The notes under the pieces were generated by a model. It had not been told where the DNA came from. It saw only the letters and a program-made list of their open reading frames with translations, and did no database searches. Positions 26,038 through 34,742 of a stretch of DNA of 64,000 nucleotides are shown here, piece by piece. The stretch lies in the NCBI RefSeq assembly GCF_902196125.1, contig NZ_CABIKG010000004.1, positions 1 to 64,000 on the forward strand, given 5' to 3'. The translations under genes and the position numbers were made by a program. The stretch is from Helicobacter suis. GTDB lineage: Bacteria > Campylobacterota > Campylobacteria > Campylobacterales > Helicobacteraceae. Positions within the stretch are counted from its first letter, which is position 1, and each line of letters begins with the position of its first letter.

Positions 26038-27977
26038 TGCAAATTATTAAAAAAATCCTTTGGGTTTTATTTATTTTACCCGTTGTTTTGGGGGGAGTCT
26101 TTGGGGGGGTGTATTTGCTGTATTTGTGGATGCAGGCCTCTATTGATGTACAAAAGGTGGTGGATTATAAACCAAATGTGATCACTAAAATTGTAGATAG
26201 CAGAGGGCGGCTTATTGCTAATTTATACGATAAGGAATTTCGCATTTACGCGCCCTTTTCTGAGATTCCCCCTAGAATGGTAGAGGCTCTCTTAGCAGTA
26301 GAAGACACGCTATTTTTTGAACATGGCGGGGTGAATTTAGATGCGATTTTACGCGCTTTTTTAAAGAATCTACGCAACCAAAAATACGCCGAAGGGGGTA
26401 GCACACTCACCCAGCAACTGGTTAAAAACATGCTTTTAACGCGGACTAAAACTCTAGATCGCAAGATTAAAGAAATGATTTTATCTGTAAAACTAGAGCA
26501 AGTGTTGAGTAAAGAGCAAATTTTAGAGCGCTACTTTAACCAAACCTTCTTTGGGCATGGGTTTTATGGGATCAAAACGGCAAGTTTGGGCTATTTTAAA
26601 AAACCTCTAGCGCTTTTGACTTTAAAAGAAATGGCGATGTTAGTAGCCCTCCCACGCGCCCCCTCATTTTATGATCCAACTAAGCGGCTAGATTTCTCCC
26701 TAGCTAGGGCTAATAGCATCATTAAGCGCATGCATGATTTAGGTTGGATAACAGATAATGAGATGTACTTGGCATTAAATGAAGTGCCTAAGGTTTATAA
26801 CACAACTCTAACCCAAAATGTTGCCCCCTATGTGGTAGATGAAGTGGTGCGTACTTTGGCTTTCTTGCCAGATTTAAAAACGGGTGGATACACCATTAAA
26901 CTTTATATCAATTTAGATTATCAAAAAATGGCCCAAGATTCCTTGCGATTAGGCTATGAAAATGTCAGCCATAAACTCCATGAGAGTGCAGATAGTACGC
27001 TAAATGGGGCGATGGTGGTAACAGAGACTAAAAGCGGGCATATTTTAGCATTAGTAGGCGGAATAGATCACCAAAAAAGCGCCTTTAACCGCGCCACCCA
27101 AACCAAGCGGCAATTTGGTAGTGCAGTTAAGCCCTTTATTTATCAAATCGCCTTTAATAGTGGGCTATCTGGCGCGTCGCTAATCCCAGATGTAGCCCGC
27201 AGTTTTAATAACGCTAGCGCCACCTCCAAACAACGCCACTGGCGTCCTAAGAATGATAACCATAAATTTAATGGCCTTGTAACCCTTAAAAGCGCGCTCA
27301 CCCATTCGCTTAATCTAGCCACCCTTAATTTAGTAGATTATGTGGGTTTTGATACGATTTATAGGGATTTAAGCGCCTTTGGATTTGAAAACCTACCTAA
27401 AAATATGTCCATTGCTTTGGGTAGTTTTGGAATTTCCCCATTAGAGGCTAGCATGCAATATTCGCTTTTTTCTAATTATGGAAATATCCTTGAACCTATT
27501 TTAATTGAGAGTATCACCGATGCTAAAGGGCATGACAAACCTCTTAAAATCCCAGCCCCTAAAACCGTTTTATCTAAAGCACAGGCCTTTCTTACCCTTT
27601 CTGTTCTTGAAAATGTTGTAGAAAATGGAACGGGCAAACAGGCCCAAGTTCCCGGGTTAGAAATAGCGGGTAAAACAGGGACTTCTAATAATTATGTAGA
27701 TGCGTGGTTTTGTGGGTTTAGCCCTAGTTTACAGACCATTATTTGGTATGGGAGAGATGATAATACCAGCATTGGACATGGCATGGCAGGGGGGGCAGTG
27801 GCCGCTCCTGTTTTTGCTGACTTTATGAAAAAAGCCCTCCAACTTAACCCCGCGCTTAAACGGCATTTTGAAATCCCAGAAGATGTGATCAAACAAACAA
27901 TCAATGGAGAGACTTATTACACCACCAAAGAATCCCAAGCGCCTACAATGCAAACCACCGCCCCCTTACTTTTTTAA
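26037..27977 (+). CDS. pbp1A: Penicillin-binding protein 1A (bifunctional)
   Basis: A class A PBP that polymerises and cross-links peptidoglycan. The 646 residues have an N-terminal membrane anchor (FILPVVLGGVFGGVYLLYLW), a glycosyltransferase domain with the catalytic Glu in AVEDTLFFEHGG and EGGSTLTQQLVKN, and a transpeptidase domain with SAVK (active Ser), SLN (HSLNLA) and KTGT (AGKTGTSNN). The ATG shares a base with the stop of the chemoreceptor (TAATG). Its penicillin-binding motifs are those in which amoxicillin-resistance changes arise in H. pylori. It is followed by a tRNA cluster with its own promoter. Confidence 0.95.
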   Translation: MQIIKKILWVLFILPVVLGGVFGGVYLLYLWMQASIDVQKVVDYKPNVITKIVDSRGRLIANLYDKEFRIYAPFSEIPPRMVEALLAVEDTLFFEHGGVNLDAILRAFLKNLRNQKYAEGGSTLTQQLVKNMLLTRTKTLDRKIKEMILSVKLEQVLSKEQILERYFNQTFFGHGFYGIKTASLGYFKKPLALLTLKEMAMLVALPRAPSFYDPTKRLDFSLARANSIIKRMHDLGWITDNEMYLALNEVPKVYNTTLTQNVAPYVVDEVVRTLAFLPDLKTGGYTIKLYINLDYQKMAQDSLRLGYENVSHKLHESADSTLNGAMVVTETKSGHILALVGGIDHQKSAFNRATQTKRQFGSAVKPFIYQIAFNSGLSGASLIPDVARSFNNASATSKQRHWRPKNDNHKFNGLVTLKSALTHSLNLATLNLVDYVGFDTIYRDLSAFGFENLPKNMSIALGSFGISPLEASMQYSLFSNYGNILEPILIESITDAKGHDKPLKIPAPKTVLSKAQAFLTLSVLENVVENGTGKQAQVPGLEIAGKTGTSNNYVDAWFCGFSPSLQTIIWYGRDDNTSIGHGMAGGAVAAPVFADFMKKALQLNPALKRHFEIPEDVIKQTINGETYYTTKESQAPTMQTTAPLLF

Positions 27978-27981
27978 GAGC

Positions 27982-28011
27982 TTGACAAACACTTTTAAAA
28001 AATGCTAGAAT
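27982..28011 (+). promoter_or_regulatory. Promoter of the tRNA-Lys cluster
   Basis: A consensus -35 TTGACA (27982-27987) and TAGAAT (28006-28011), 18 bases apart. The predicted start is about 10 bases ahead of tRNA-Lys. Confidence 0.75.
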
Positions 28012-28028
28012 TGGCTTTTTGTGTGATC

Positions 28029-28104
28029 GACCCGTTAGCTCAGTAGGTAGAGCAATTCCCTTTTAAGGAATGGGCCGCTGGTTCGAATCCAGCACGGGTC
28101 ACCA
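28029..28104 (+). tRNA. tRNA-Lys(TTT)
   Basis: A 76-base cloverleaf, acceptor gacccgt/acgggtc, anticodon TTT, encoded CCA. It is first of five tRNAs in this cluster. Confidence 0.97.
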
Positions 28105-28105
28105 A

Positions 28106-28180
28106 GGCTCCTTCATCTAGTGGTTAGGATACCACCCTTTCACGGTGGTTACAGGGGTTCAAATCCCCTAGGAGTCACCA
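28106..28180 (+). tRNA. tRNA-Glu(TTC), copy 1
   Basis: A 75-base cloverleaf, acceptor ggctcct/aggagtc, anticodon TTC in the loop of ccaccctttcacggtgg, discriminator base A, encoded CCA. The T-arm is fully GC-paired. Confidence 0.96.
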
Positions 28181-28183
28181 CAA

Positions 28184-28259
28184 GGTCGCTTAGCTCAGTT
28201 GGTAGAGCGCCACCCTTACAAGGTGGATGTCATAAGTTCGAGTCTTATAGCGACCACCA
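28184..28259 (+). tRNA. tRNA-Val(TAC)
   Basis: A 76-base cloverleaf, acceptor ggtcgct/agcgacc, anticodon TAC, encoded CCA. Confidence 0.96.
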
Positions 28260-28261
28260 TT

Positions 28262-28338
28262 GGAGCGGTAGTTCAGCTGGTTAGAATACCTGCCTGTCAC
28301 GCAGGGGGTCGCGGGTTCAAGTCCCGTCCGTTCCGCCA
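28262..28338 (+). tRNA. tRNA-Asp(GTC)
   Basis: A 77-base cloverleaf, acceptor ggagcgg/ccgttcc, anticodon GTC, encoded CCA. Confidence 0.96.
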
Positions 28339-28364
28339 CTCTTCCCCAGCTTTTTTATACTTAA

Positions 28365-28440
28365 GACCCCTTCATCTAGTGGCCAAGGATACCACTCTTT
28401 CAAGGTGGAAACGGAAGTTCAAATCTTTCAGGGGTCGCCA
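28365..28440 (+). tRNA. tRNA-Glu(TTC), divergent copy 2
   Basis: A 76-base cloverleaf with acceptor gacccct/aggggtc, anticodon TTC, encoded CCA. It differs from copy 1 in every arm: discriminator G instead of A, and a weak AT-rich T-stem (ggaag/ctttc). It lies 26 bases after tRNA-Asp and directly abuts the stop codon of the convergent lipoprotein gene. It is structurally sound, so probably functional. Confidence 0.88.
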
Positions 28441-29142
28441 CTATCTTGGGCATTCTAAAAAGAGATCAAAGCTTGCTTTATTGCGTAGTTCTCGCTTAAA
28501 ATCTAAATTAATCATGACTTCTTTACTATGGCTAAAGGTATCAATGAGTTGTTTTCTAATTACAATGCGGCAATTTTGGGTGTCAAATTGGTAGGGGATT
28601 TTATCAATATCAATTTCAAACCGGGTAGGGGTTTTTTGTGTTAAAGCATAGCGCTGGTAAGCGGTGTTAATGCTATGGTTTTTTTGATCTTTCTGGGAAT
28701 ACTGATAAGTATTAAGACGGCCTTCAATATTGGTGATTTGTGTTGAGGCGTTATTGAGTGTAAAGGTTTGGGTTTGTTGTTTGGTTAAAAACACCTCCCC
28801 TTGCATGAATTTTTGTAGTTCTAAGGAATGGGTGGTTAAGAATAATTTACCATGTGATTCTTCTACCCCCACCTCGTTTTGCCTAAGAGGGTAGTAGTTT
28901 TCTTGGAGAAAAACCACCTTTTTTAGATCGTCCCCTTTAGCTTTGATGTGTTGTGTAACCTGTTGGCTAGATTGACGGGCTGTTTGCAGATGGTTGTGAT
29001 TTACCGTATTAGTAATATCTTCCTTATAATTGAAATTGTAAATAGGTACTACATCACGGGGGTGTCCACAGCCTAAAAAAAGCCAGATAGCCATGAAATA
29101 CACAAATAGCCCATATACACCCCGCACCCTAAACTTATCCAT
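28441..29142 (-). CDS. Lipoprotein of unknown function
   Basis: A 233-residue protein. The signal (MDKFRVRGVYG, hydrophobic LFVYFMAIWLFLG, lipobox FLGC) indicates lipid attachment at Cys25. The mature chain is polar and beta-rich, and there is one pair of later Cys (TQNCRIV, FLECPR) that could form a disulfide. GAAGGG precedes the ATG by 6 bases. Its TAG ends one base from tRNA-Glu on the other strand, so the two transcripts collide. I recognise no family. It diverges from der, with two TATAAT boxes in the spacer (29171-29176, 29185-29190). Confidence 0.82.
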   Translation of the reverse strand: MDKFRVRGVYGLFVYFMAIWLFLGCGHPRDVVPIYNFNYKEDITNTVNHNHLQTARQSSQQVTQHIKAKGDDLKKVVFLQENYYPLRQNEVGVEESHGKLFLTTHSLELQKFMQGEVFLTKQQTQTFTLNNASTQITNIEGRLNTYQYSQKDQKNHSINTAYQRYALTQKTPTRFEIDIDKIPYQFDTQNCRIVIRKQLIDTFSHSKEVMINLDFKRELRNKASFDLFLECPR

Positions 29143-29265
29143 TAAAGACCCTTCTTTAAGTTTTAAAGCTTATAATTCAGGGCTTATAATAAATTAATAT
29201 GTCTTAAATTTAGAGGGGGTTAGGTTGGTTGTGGTATCTTGTATCCAAAAACTAAAGGAGCTTAC

Positions 29266-30582
29266 ATGCTTAAAATTGCTATTTTGGGCAAGCCAAATGT
29301 AGGTAAAAGCTCTTTATTTAATTGCTTGCTTAAAAGCCGTAGCGCAATCACCTCTGATATTGCCGGTACAACCCGGGATATTAAAAAGCAAACCTTTTTA
29401 CTAGCAGGCCATGGGGTGGAGCTTTGGGACACGGGCGGGTTTGATGCAGATAGTATTTTTGGAGCGCAGATTAAATCTTTTAATTTAGAAGCGATTAAAG
29501 CTAGCGATCTCATTCTCTATGTTGTAGATGGTAAAATCCCCCCACAAGATGAGGATAAACAGTACCTGCTTGAGATACAAAAACAAAAACGGGCATGTTT
29601 TTTACTTGTTAATAAATTAGATAACCAAGTAGAAGAATTAGCGGGTTATGAATTTGCTAGTTTGGGCATTAAAGAGATGTTTTTTATTTCTGTTAGCCAT
29701 AATAAAGGTCTAAACACCCTTACAAATGCCATTTTAAAACATTTTCATCTAAAACCCTTAGAATCGCCAACCCATTTAAGTAGCAATCCTGCTATCCAAG
29801 TAGGAATTATCGGGCGGGTTAATGTGGGTAAAAGCTCTCTTTTAAATGCCTTGATAGAGCAAGAACGCGCCTTAGTCTCTGATATTCCGGGTACCACTAT
29901 TGATCCGGTTGATCAAAGTATTTCTCATCATAATCAAGAAATTTGTTTTGTAGATACCGCGGGTTTGCGCCAAAGAAGTAAAGTGGAAGGCTTAGAAAAA
30001 TTTGCCCTTGATCGCACGCGAAAAGTCCTTGAAAAATCCCATATTGCCCTCTTAGTTTTAGATGCTAGTACACCCTTTGTAGAATTAGATGAAAAAATTG
30101 CCTCTTTGGCCGGTGAGTATAATTTGGGGGTGATTGTGGTGTTTAATAAATGGGATATTAAACATGCTGGATTTGAAACAATTATAGAGGATTTTAAACA
30201 TAAATTTAAATTTTTACAATATGCCCCGCTTCTTACAACAAGTGCTATCTCTAAGCGCCATATCCTCCAAATTAAAGATAAAATCCTAGAAGTTTATCGC
30301 TACTTCTCCATGCGCATTAGCACCAGTACGCTTAATCAAACCATTATAGAGGCCACAGAAAAACACCCACTCCCAAGCGATCATGGCAAAATTGTGCGGA
30401 TTTATTACAGCACCCAATTTGCCTCTTGTCCGCCCCAAATTGCTTTGGTGATGAATCGCCCTAAGGCTTTGCATTTTAGCTATAAGCGTTATCTCACTAA
30501 TACTTTGCGCGCTAAGTTTGGCTTTTTAGGTACGCCTATTTTGCTACTAGCCAGAGGCAAAGAAGAAACTTTGCAAACATGA
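29266..30582 (+). CDS. der: Ribosome-assembly GTPase Der (EngA)
   Basis: A tandem-GTPase factor for 50S maturation. It has 438 residues. The first G domain shows [11 protein letters not shown] (8-18), DTGGFD and NKLD; the second has [11 protein letters not shown] near 187, [13 protein letters not shown] and NKWD. The C-terminal KH-like domain follows ([23 protein letters not shown]). The frame is open nine codons upstream, but AAAGGAG seven bases before ATG 29266 decides the start. The stop overlaps the ATG of the AAA+ gene by four bases. Confidence 0.95.
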   Translation: MLKIAILGKPNVGKSSLFNCLLKSRSAITSDIAGTTRDIKKQTFLLAGHGVELWDTGGFDADSIFGAQIKSFNLEAIKASDLILYVVDGKIPPQDEDKQYLLEIQKQKRACFLLVNKLDNQVEELAGYEFASLGIKEMFFISVSHNKGLNTLTNAILKHFHLKPLESPTHLSSNPAIQVGIIGRVNVGKSSLLNALIEQERALVSDIPGTTIDPVDQSISHHNQEICFVDTAGLRQRSKVEGLEKFALDRTRKVLEKSHIALLVLDASTPFVELDEKIASLAGEYNLGVIVVFNKWDIKHAGFETIIEDFKHKFKFLQYAPLLTTSAISKRHILQIKDKILEVYRYFSMRISTSTLNQTIIEATEKHPLPSDHGKIVRIYYSTQFASCPPQIALVMNRPKALHFSYKRYLTNTLRAKFGFLGTPILLLARGKEETLQT

Positions 30583-32330
30583 GTACGGCCTACTTTTTAG
30601 ATTTTATACAGACTCCAGATGTGGCGCGCGCACATATTTTTTATGCCCTTAAGTGCAGTGTTAAAGAGGCTAAAATTTTACAGTATCTAGGTAGCCAATA
30701 TCTCAAAGGGCATAGTAATTTAGGGGTGATGCATATCCTAGAAATGCTTTTTGATGCCAAAGAGGAAAAAGCACTACCCCACCTTACTTCTGTTAAAAAT
30801 CTCTTAGATTTAGGATGGGCAATTCAAGAAAAACACGCTAGAAGACAAGAATTATTACTCCTAGAATTGCTAGATAGCTCTTTAAGTTTAAGCCATGCCT
30901 TTTTTAAACTCACAGAAGATGGATACAGCAAACACCCCTTTTTAGAGATCACACCCTATATTGATCATTTAGACTACTTTAATGATTGGTTTTTAAAAAT
31001 TGAGCTTTTAATCAAACTGCAAAGAGTGGGTTTACGGGGGCGTGCAAAAATCAAAGAGGAACTAGAACTCTTAGAGCATAAAATGAAGGCGCGTATAAAA
31101 AGTACAACACCTGCTCTTTCTGTGCAAAAATTTTTGAATAAACACAATCTAACGCCTAAGGAGAGACTTATTTTCTTTGCCCTGCTTAAAGATGTTTATA
31201 ATAGCCGTGATTATGATAAAGAGGAAGAATCTTTAAACTATTATCAAAATTTATTGCATCTATTGAGTGCAGATGGGAGTGCTCCTGAACAAAATGCTAC
31301 GCTTTTAAGCCCCACAAGTCCTTTAATCAAAAAAAAGATTGTAGAGTTTGAAGAATCACTTGATCCCTTTGATCAAGGGCTAGTGCGCCAATTCTTTTTA
31401 CAAGAATCCATTTTAGAAACCATCACCTCCCCTAATAATGCGCGTACCCATGCCACTCTTAAGAATATCCTTAAAGATAGCGATATTTTTGAGGCTTTGG
31501 AGTCTAAAGTGGGTTTAGAGGAAGTGGTGTTAAGCCAAAAGACTAAAGAAACCCTAGAGATTTTACTCAAACAAATGAATCCACAAATGCAACAACGGTT
31601 AAGAGATTGGGGTTTAGCAAATAAAACTCATAAGGATTTTGAAGCAAAAATTATCTTTTATGGGCCTCCGGGTACGGGTAAAACCATGAGTGCGCTAGCT
31701 TTGGCTAAAAGTTTGAAAAAAGAAGTTTTGGGTTTTGATTGCTCTAAAATCCTTTCTATGTATGTGGGCGAATCAGAAAAAAATGTACGCAAAATCTTTG
31801 ATGATTACCAAAAAATTGCTAAACAATGCAAAAATCCGCCCATTTTACTTTTAGATGAAGCCGATCAATTTTTAAGTACCCGTACTGCAGCTAGCGGTGG
31901 CGCGGATAAAATGCATAACCAAATGCAAAACATCTTTTTACACCAGATTGAAAAGTTTGAGGGGGTGTTAATTGCTACAACTAATTTATTAGAAACCTTA
32001 GACACCGCCTTTTCACGGCGTTTTAACCATAAAATTGAGTTTAGACTCCCTACTTTTGAACAGCGGGTGGAGTTGTGGAAAAAATATCTACCCAAAAATG
32101 CCCCCTACGCGCCCCCACACACTAGAGAAAGTCTAGCCCACAATCTAGCCCGCCATGCTCTCAGTGGGGGGCAAATTGCCTTAGTGGTTAAAAATACGGC
32201 CTATAAAATTGCTACCTATGAAAACCCTCTTTTTAGCTTAGAAGATTTGATAGCCGAAATCCATAAAGAAAAACAAGGTAATTTTGATAGCTCTAAAAAT
32301 ATTGGCTTTGGTTTACAAAAATTACAATAA
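30579..32330 (+). CDS. AAA+ ATPase with a helical N-terminal domain
   Basis: A 583-residue protein. Residues 1-~340 are helical, with no recognised domain. The C-terminal ~240 are a single AAA+ module: Walker [17 protein letters not shown] near 361, second-region [16 protein letters not shown], Walker [15 protein letters not shown] near 422, sensor 1 (IATTN), arginine-finger region ([12 protein letters not shown]) and sensor 2 ([13 protein letters not shown]). It resembles ATPases that remodel proteins, of the FtsH/Vps4/spastin-like classic clade, but lacks a protease or membrane segment. Its partner is unknown. It is coupled to der (ATGA overlap) and ends 9 bases before dnaN, so the three may be co-expressed. 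Confidence 0.85.
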   Translation: MSTAYFLDFIQTPDVARAHIFYALKCSVKEAKILQYLGSQYLKGHSNLGVMHILEMLFDAKEEKALPHLTSVKNLLDLGWAIQEKHARRQELLLLELLDSSLSLSHAFFKLTEDGYSKHPFLEITPYIDHLDYFNDWFLKIELLIKLQRVGLRGRAKIKEELELLEHKMKARIKSTTPALSVQKFLNKHNLTPKERLIFFALLKDVYNSRDYDKEEESLNYYQNLLHLLSADGSAPEQNATLLSPTSPLIKKKIVEFEESLDPFDQGLVRQFFLQESILETITSPNNARTHATLKNILKDSDIFEALESKVGLEEVVLSQKTKETLEILLKQMNPQMQQRLRDWGLANKTHKDFEAKIIFYGPPGTGKTMSALALAKSLKKEVLGFDCSKILSMYVGESEKNVRKIFDDYQKIAKQCKNPPILLLDEADQFLSTRTAASGGADKMHNQMQNIFLHQIEKFEGVLIATTNLLETLDTAFSRRFNHKIEFRLPTFEQRVELWKKYLPKNAPYAPPHTRESLAHNLARHALSGGQIALVVKNTAYKIATYENPLFSLEDLIAEIHKEKQGNFDSSKNIGFGLQKLQ

Positions 32331-32339
32331 AGGATTGAT

Positions 32340-33425
32340 TTGCATTTAGTGATTGAAAAAACACGGCTAGAAGAGGCGCTTAAAAATCTCATTGCTTTCA
32401 CCGATCGCAAGGATTTAACCAATATCACCTCCCATGTTTGTTTAGAGGCCAAAGGGGATTTGTTACGCCTAGAGGCTAATGATTTAGAAATGGGGCTGTG
32501 TTTGAATCTAAACGCATCGATCTTAGAGGAGGGGGGCGCAACTTTTAATGCCAGACACTTTTTAGACATCGCCTCTAAATTAGAACAAGGAGAACTCACT
32601 TTACAAACTAAAGAAAACTATGTGCATATTAGCTTTAAGCGTTCTAAATTTAAACTCCCCCTCTTTGATAGGGCAGATTTCCCCCCCTTCCCTAGCTTTG
32701 AAAACTTGCCCTTTGTGCATTTCAGCGATACGGCTTTAGGCGAATATTTTAAAAAACTAACCCATGTTATCAGTACCAATGCTTCTAAATACGAATTTGG
32801 GGGTGTACTTTTAGTGTTTAAAGATCGTTTAGAGTTAGTGGCCACAGATACAAGACGGCTTGCATTAGTTCAAATGGATCCGGATAATATGCCAGCGGCT
32901 GAAACAACTCAAGAATTTATCCTACCAAAGCGGGCGATGTTAGAAATTAGTAAGTTATTTGAAAGCAATTTTGATATGTTTTATGAAACCCATGATCAAC
33001 CTAGCATGCTCTTTTTTAAAAACGCCTCTATGGTTTTATACTCTAAACTCATTAGTGGCAAATACCCCAATTATCAGGCCATTATCCCCTCTACATTTAC
33101 CCACCAACTAGAATTAGACACCCAAAAGTTTAAAGAAGCCATTGAGATCACAAATGCTTTAAGCAGTACCACTAAGATTTGTTTTTATCCGGGTTATATT
33201 GAATTTGAATCCTCACAATATGAAAACCCTAGCTTTGCTAGTACTTCTATTGAAGCCCAAACCACTTTAGAGGGTTTTACCCTCCATGTCCATGCCCGCC
33301 ATGTCCTAGATGCACTTAATGCCCTGCATACCCCTACTTTTACTCTCTTGCTTAATGAGAATACCCAACCTTTTTTAGTCCAAAATGAGGGGTTTAAAAC
33401 CCTCATCATGCCCGTTATGATCTAA
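32340..33425 (+). CDS. dnaN: DNA polymerase III beta subunit (sliding clamp)
   Basis: A processivity clamp of 361 residues in three similar domains. Visible family elements: LEEALKNLIAFTDRK, the domain 2 line GGVLLVFKDRLELVATDTRRLALV, and the C-terminal PFLVQNEGFKTLIMPVMI (the usual end is VMPMRL-like). The TTG start follows AAAGGA by 5 bases. It sits with der and the AAA+ gene, not with dnaA. Its last 51 bases overlap the end of the convergent NFACT gene. Confidence 0.95.
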   Translation: MHLVIEKTRLEEALKNLIAFTDRKDLTNITSHVCLEAKGDLLRLEANDLEMGLCLNLNASILEEGGATFNARHFLDIASKLEQGELTLQTKENYVHISFKRSKFKLPLFDRADFPPFPSFENLPFVHFSDTALGEYFKKLTHVISTNASKYEFGGVLLVFKDRLELVATDTRRLALVQMDPDNMPAAETTQEFILPKRAMLEISKLFESNFDMFYETHDQPSMLFFKNASMVLYSKLISGKYPNYQAIIPSTFTHQLELDTQKFKEAIEITNALSSTTKICFYPGYIEFESSQYENPSFASTSIEAQTTLEGFTLHVHARHVLDALNALHTPTFTLLLNENTQPFLVQNEGFKTLIMPVMI

Positions 33426-34742
33426 GATAACCACCACACTAGAAAAATGCGTGTAGCTTACATGGGCTTTACTTTTATTGGTGAATTTGACATGCTTTTT
33501 TTGGGTGTAATCAATGGGCACTTTTAAAGTTTGTTGGCTAGTGAGTTTGGGGTAGGTTAATTTAGCTAAAAGTTTACAGGCTTTTAATAAAACACTTGAG
33601 GAGGGGTTATTAGGGTGAGAAAAGATAAGCATGTGAGCGCTGGGTTTATCTTTAATATGTGCCCAAATATCTCTTGAGCGTGCACTTTTAAGCAAGGCGC
33701 GATTTTCTATCTCATTGCGCCCAAAACCCACCCGTATCCCTTCAATTTCAAGGCTTTCCCAAGTATTAGAGGATTTTTTAGAATTTTTAGGGGGGGTTAA
33801 TATGTGCAATTCCTCTAAACTAGCCTTGTCTAAAAGAGTTATTTTAGAATCTAAAAACGCGCTTTTAGAGAGTAGATTTTCTTTTTGTAACCCGATATGG
33901 CTAGCCTTTTGTTGGCATTTTTTAGCTTCTTTAAAGAGTTTATCGGCTGCATCGCTAAAAGAACGCGCATTTTTAGGTAATTTAATTTGCTCTTGTTCTA
34001 AGATAAGTATATCTGTATAAAGGTCTTTGGGGTTTAAAGTGTGCAAATAACAAAGAATTAAACAAGCATGGTTGTGTTTTTCTTCAGCCTGCTTTTTAAG
34101 CTCTTCAGGGCTTTTTAACTGGGCTAAAAGGGATTGTAATGCCTCTTTCTTTTTAAGCCATGCGCGCTTAAGAGTCTCTTTTTTAGTTTGTAATTGTTTA
34201 GCGCTGTGGGCAATATGTAACTTTTCTAAAGAGTCTAAAAGTTCTTTTAATGCCATAGGTTTTAAAGGGGGGCGGCTAAAGAGAGGTTTTTTAAGAGGAG
34301 CTAGAGGCTTATTTTTAAGTACAGGGCGATAACTTGAGGATAACCCTACAAAATGCAACGCCTCTATCACAAACCCTTCACTATTTAGTAAAATTACATT
34401 GCTGTGCTTGCCTGTAAATTCTAGTTGTAAAGTGGTGTGGGTTTTTTTATAGGTTTCTTTGCCCTCTAAAGTGATTTTTAAAATGCGATCTTCATTTTCC
34501 AAACACACATCTACAATTTTAGCGTTGCTTGCATGCCTTTCTAAGGCTAAATTCAAAGGGGTTTTATGGATAAAAAGAGGGTTAGGGTCTATATAAACAT
34601 AGCTATTACCCTTTTGCATGCAAGCTTTAAAAGCATAGGCTGGAGTATCTAGGCTAAAAATATTTTGGGCATGGCGGACAGTGATTCTAGCCTGTGCCTT
34701 GAGTAGATTAGCAAAATGATACAGTAAAGAGTAGGGAATCAT
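33375..34742 (-). CDS. NFACT-family protein (RqcH/FbpA-like)
   Basis: A 455-residue protein of the family once named fibronectin-binding protein, whose members RqcH/Rqc2 tag stalled nascent chains on 50S subunits. Order: NFACT-N (LEFTGKHSNVILLNSEGFVIEALHFVG, about 100-130), a coiled-coil middle (about 170-300), and the NFACT-R domain with RVGFGRNEIENRALLKSARSRDIWAHIKDKPSAHML near 335-370. The last segment runs into dnaN on the other strand by 51 bases. It is coupled to recN by ATGA. The ribosome-rescue role is from the family; adhesion has also been claimed for homologues. Confidence 0.88.
   Translation of the reverse strand: MIPYSLLYHFANLLKAQARITVRHAQNIFSLDTPAYAFKACMQKGNSYVYIDPNPLFIHKTPLNLALERHASNAKIVDVCLENEDRILKITLEGKETYKKTHTTLQLEFTGKHSNVILLNSEGFVIEALHFVGLSSSYRPVLKNKPLAPLKKPLFSRPPLKPMALKELLDSLEKLHIAHSAKQLQTKKETLKRAWLKKKEALQSLLAQLKSPEELKKQAEEKHNHACLILCYLHTLNPKDLYTDILILEQEQIKLPKNARSFSDAADKLFKEAKKCQQKASHIGLQKENLLSKSAFLDSKITLLDKASLEELHILTPPKNSKKSSNTWESLEIEGIRVGFGRNEIENRALLKSARSRDIWAHIKDKPSAHMLIFSHPNNPSSSVLLKACKLLAKLTYPKLTSQQTLKVPIDYTQKKHVKFTNKSKAHVSYTHFSSVVVILDHNGHDEGFKPLILD

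Noticed and set aside
26090..26130. G6 and G7 runs in the PBP1A gene as a phase-variable tract
   Set aside because: The gene is probably needed for growth, and G7 runs also occur in ftsI, so G7 alone is not good evidence of switching in this genome.
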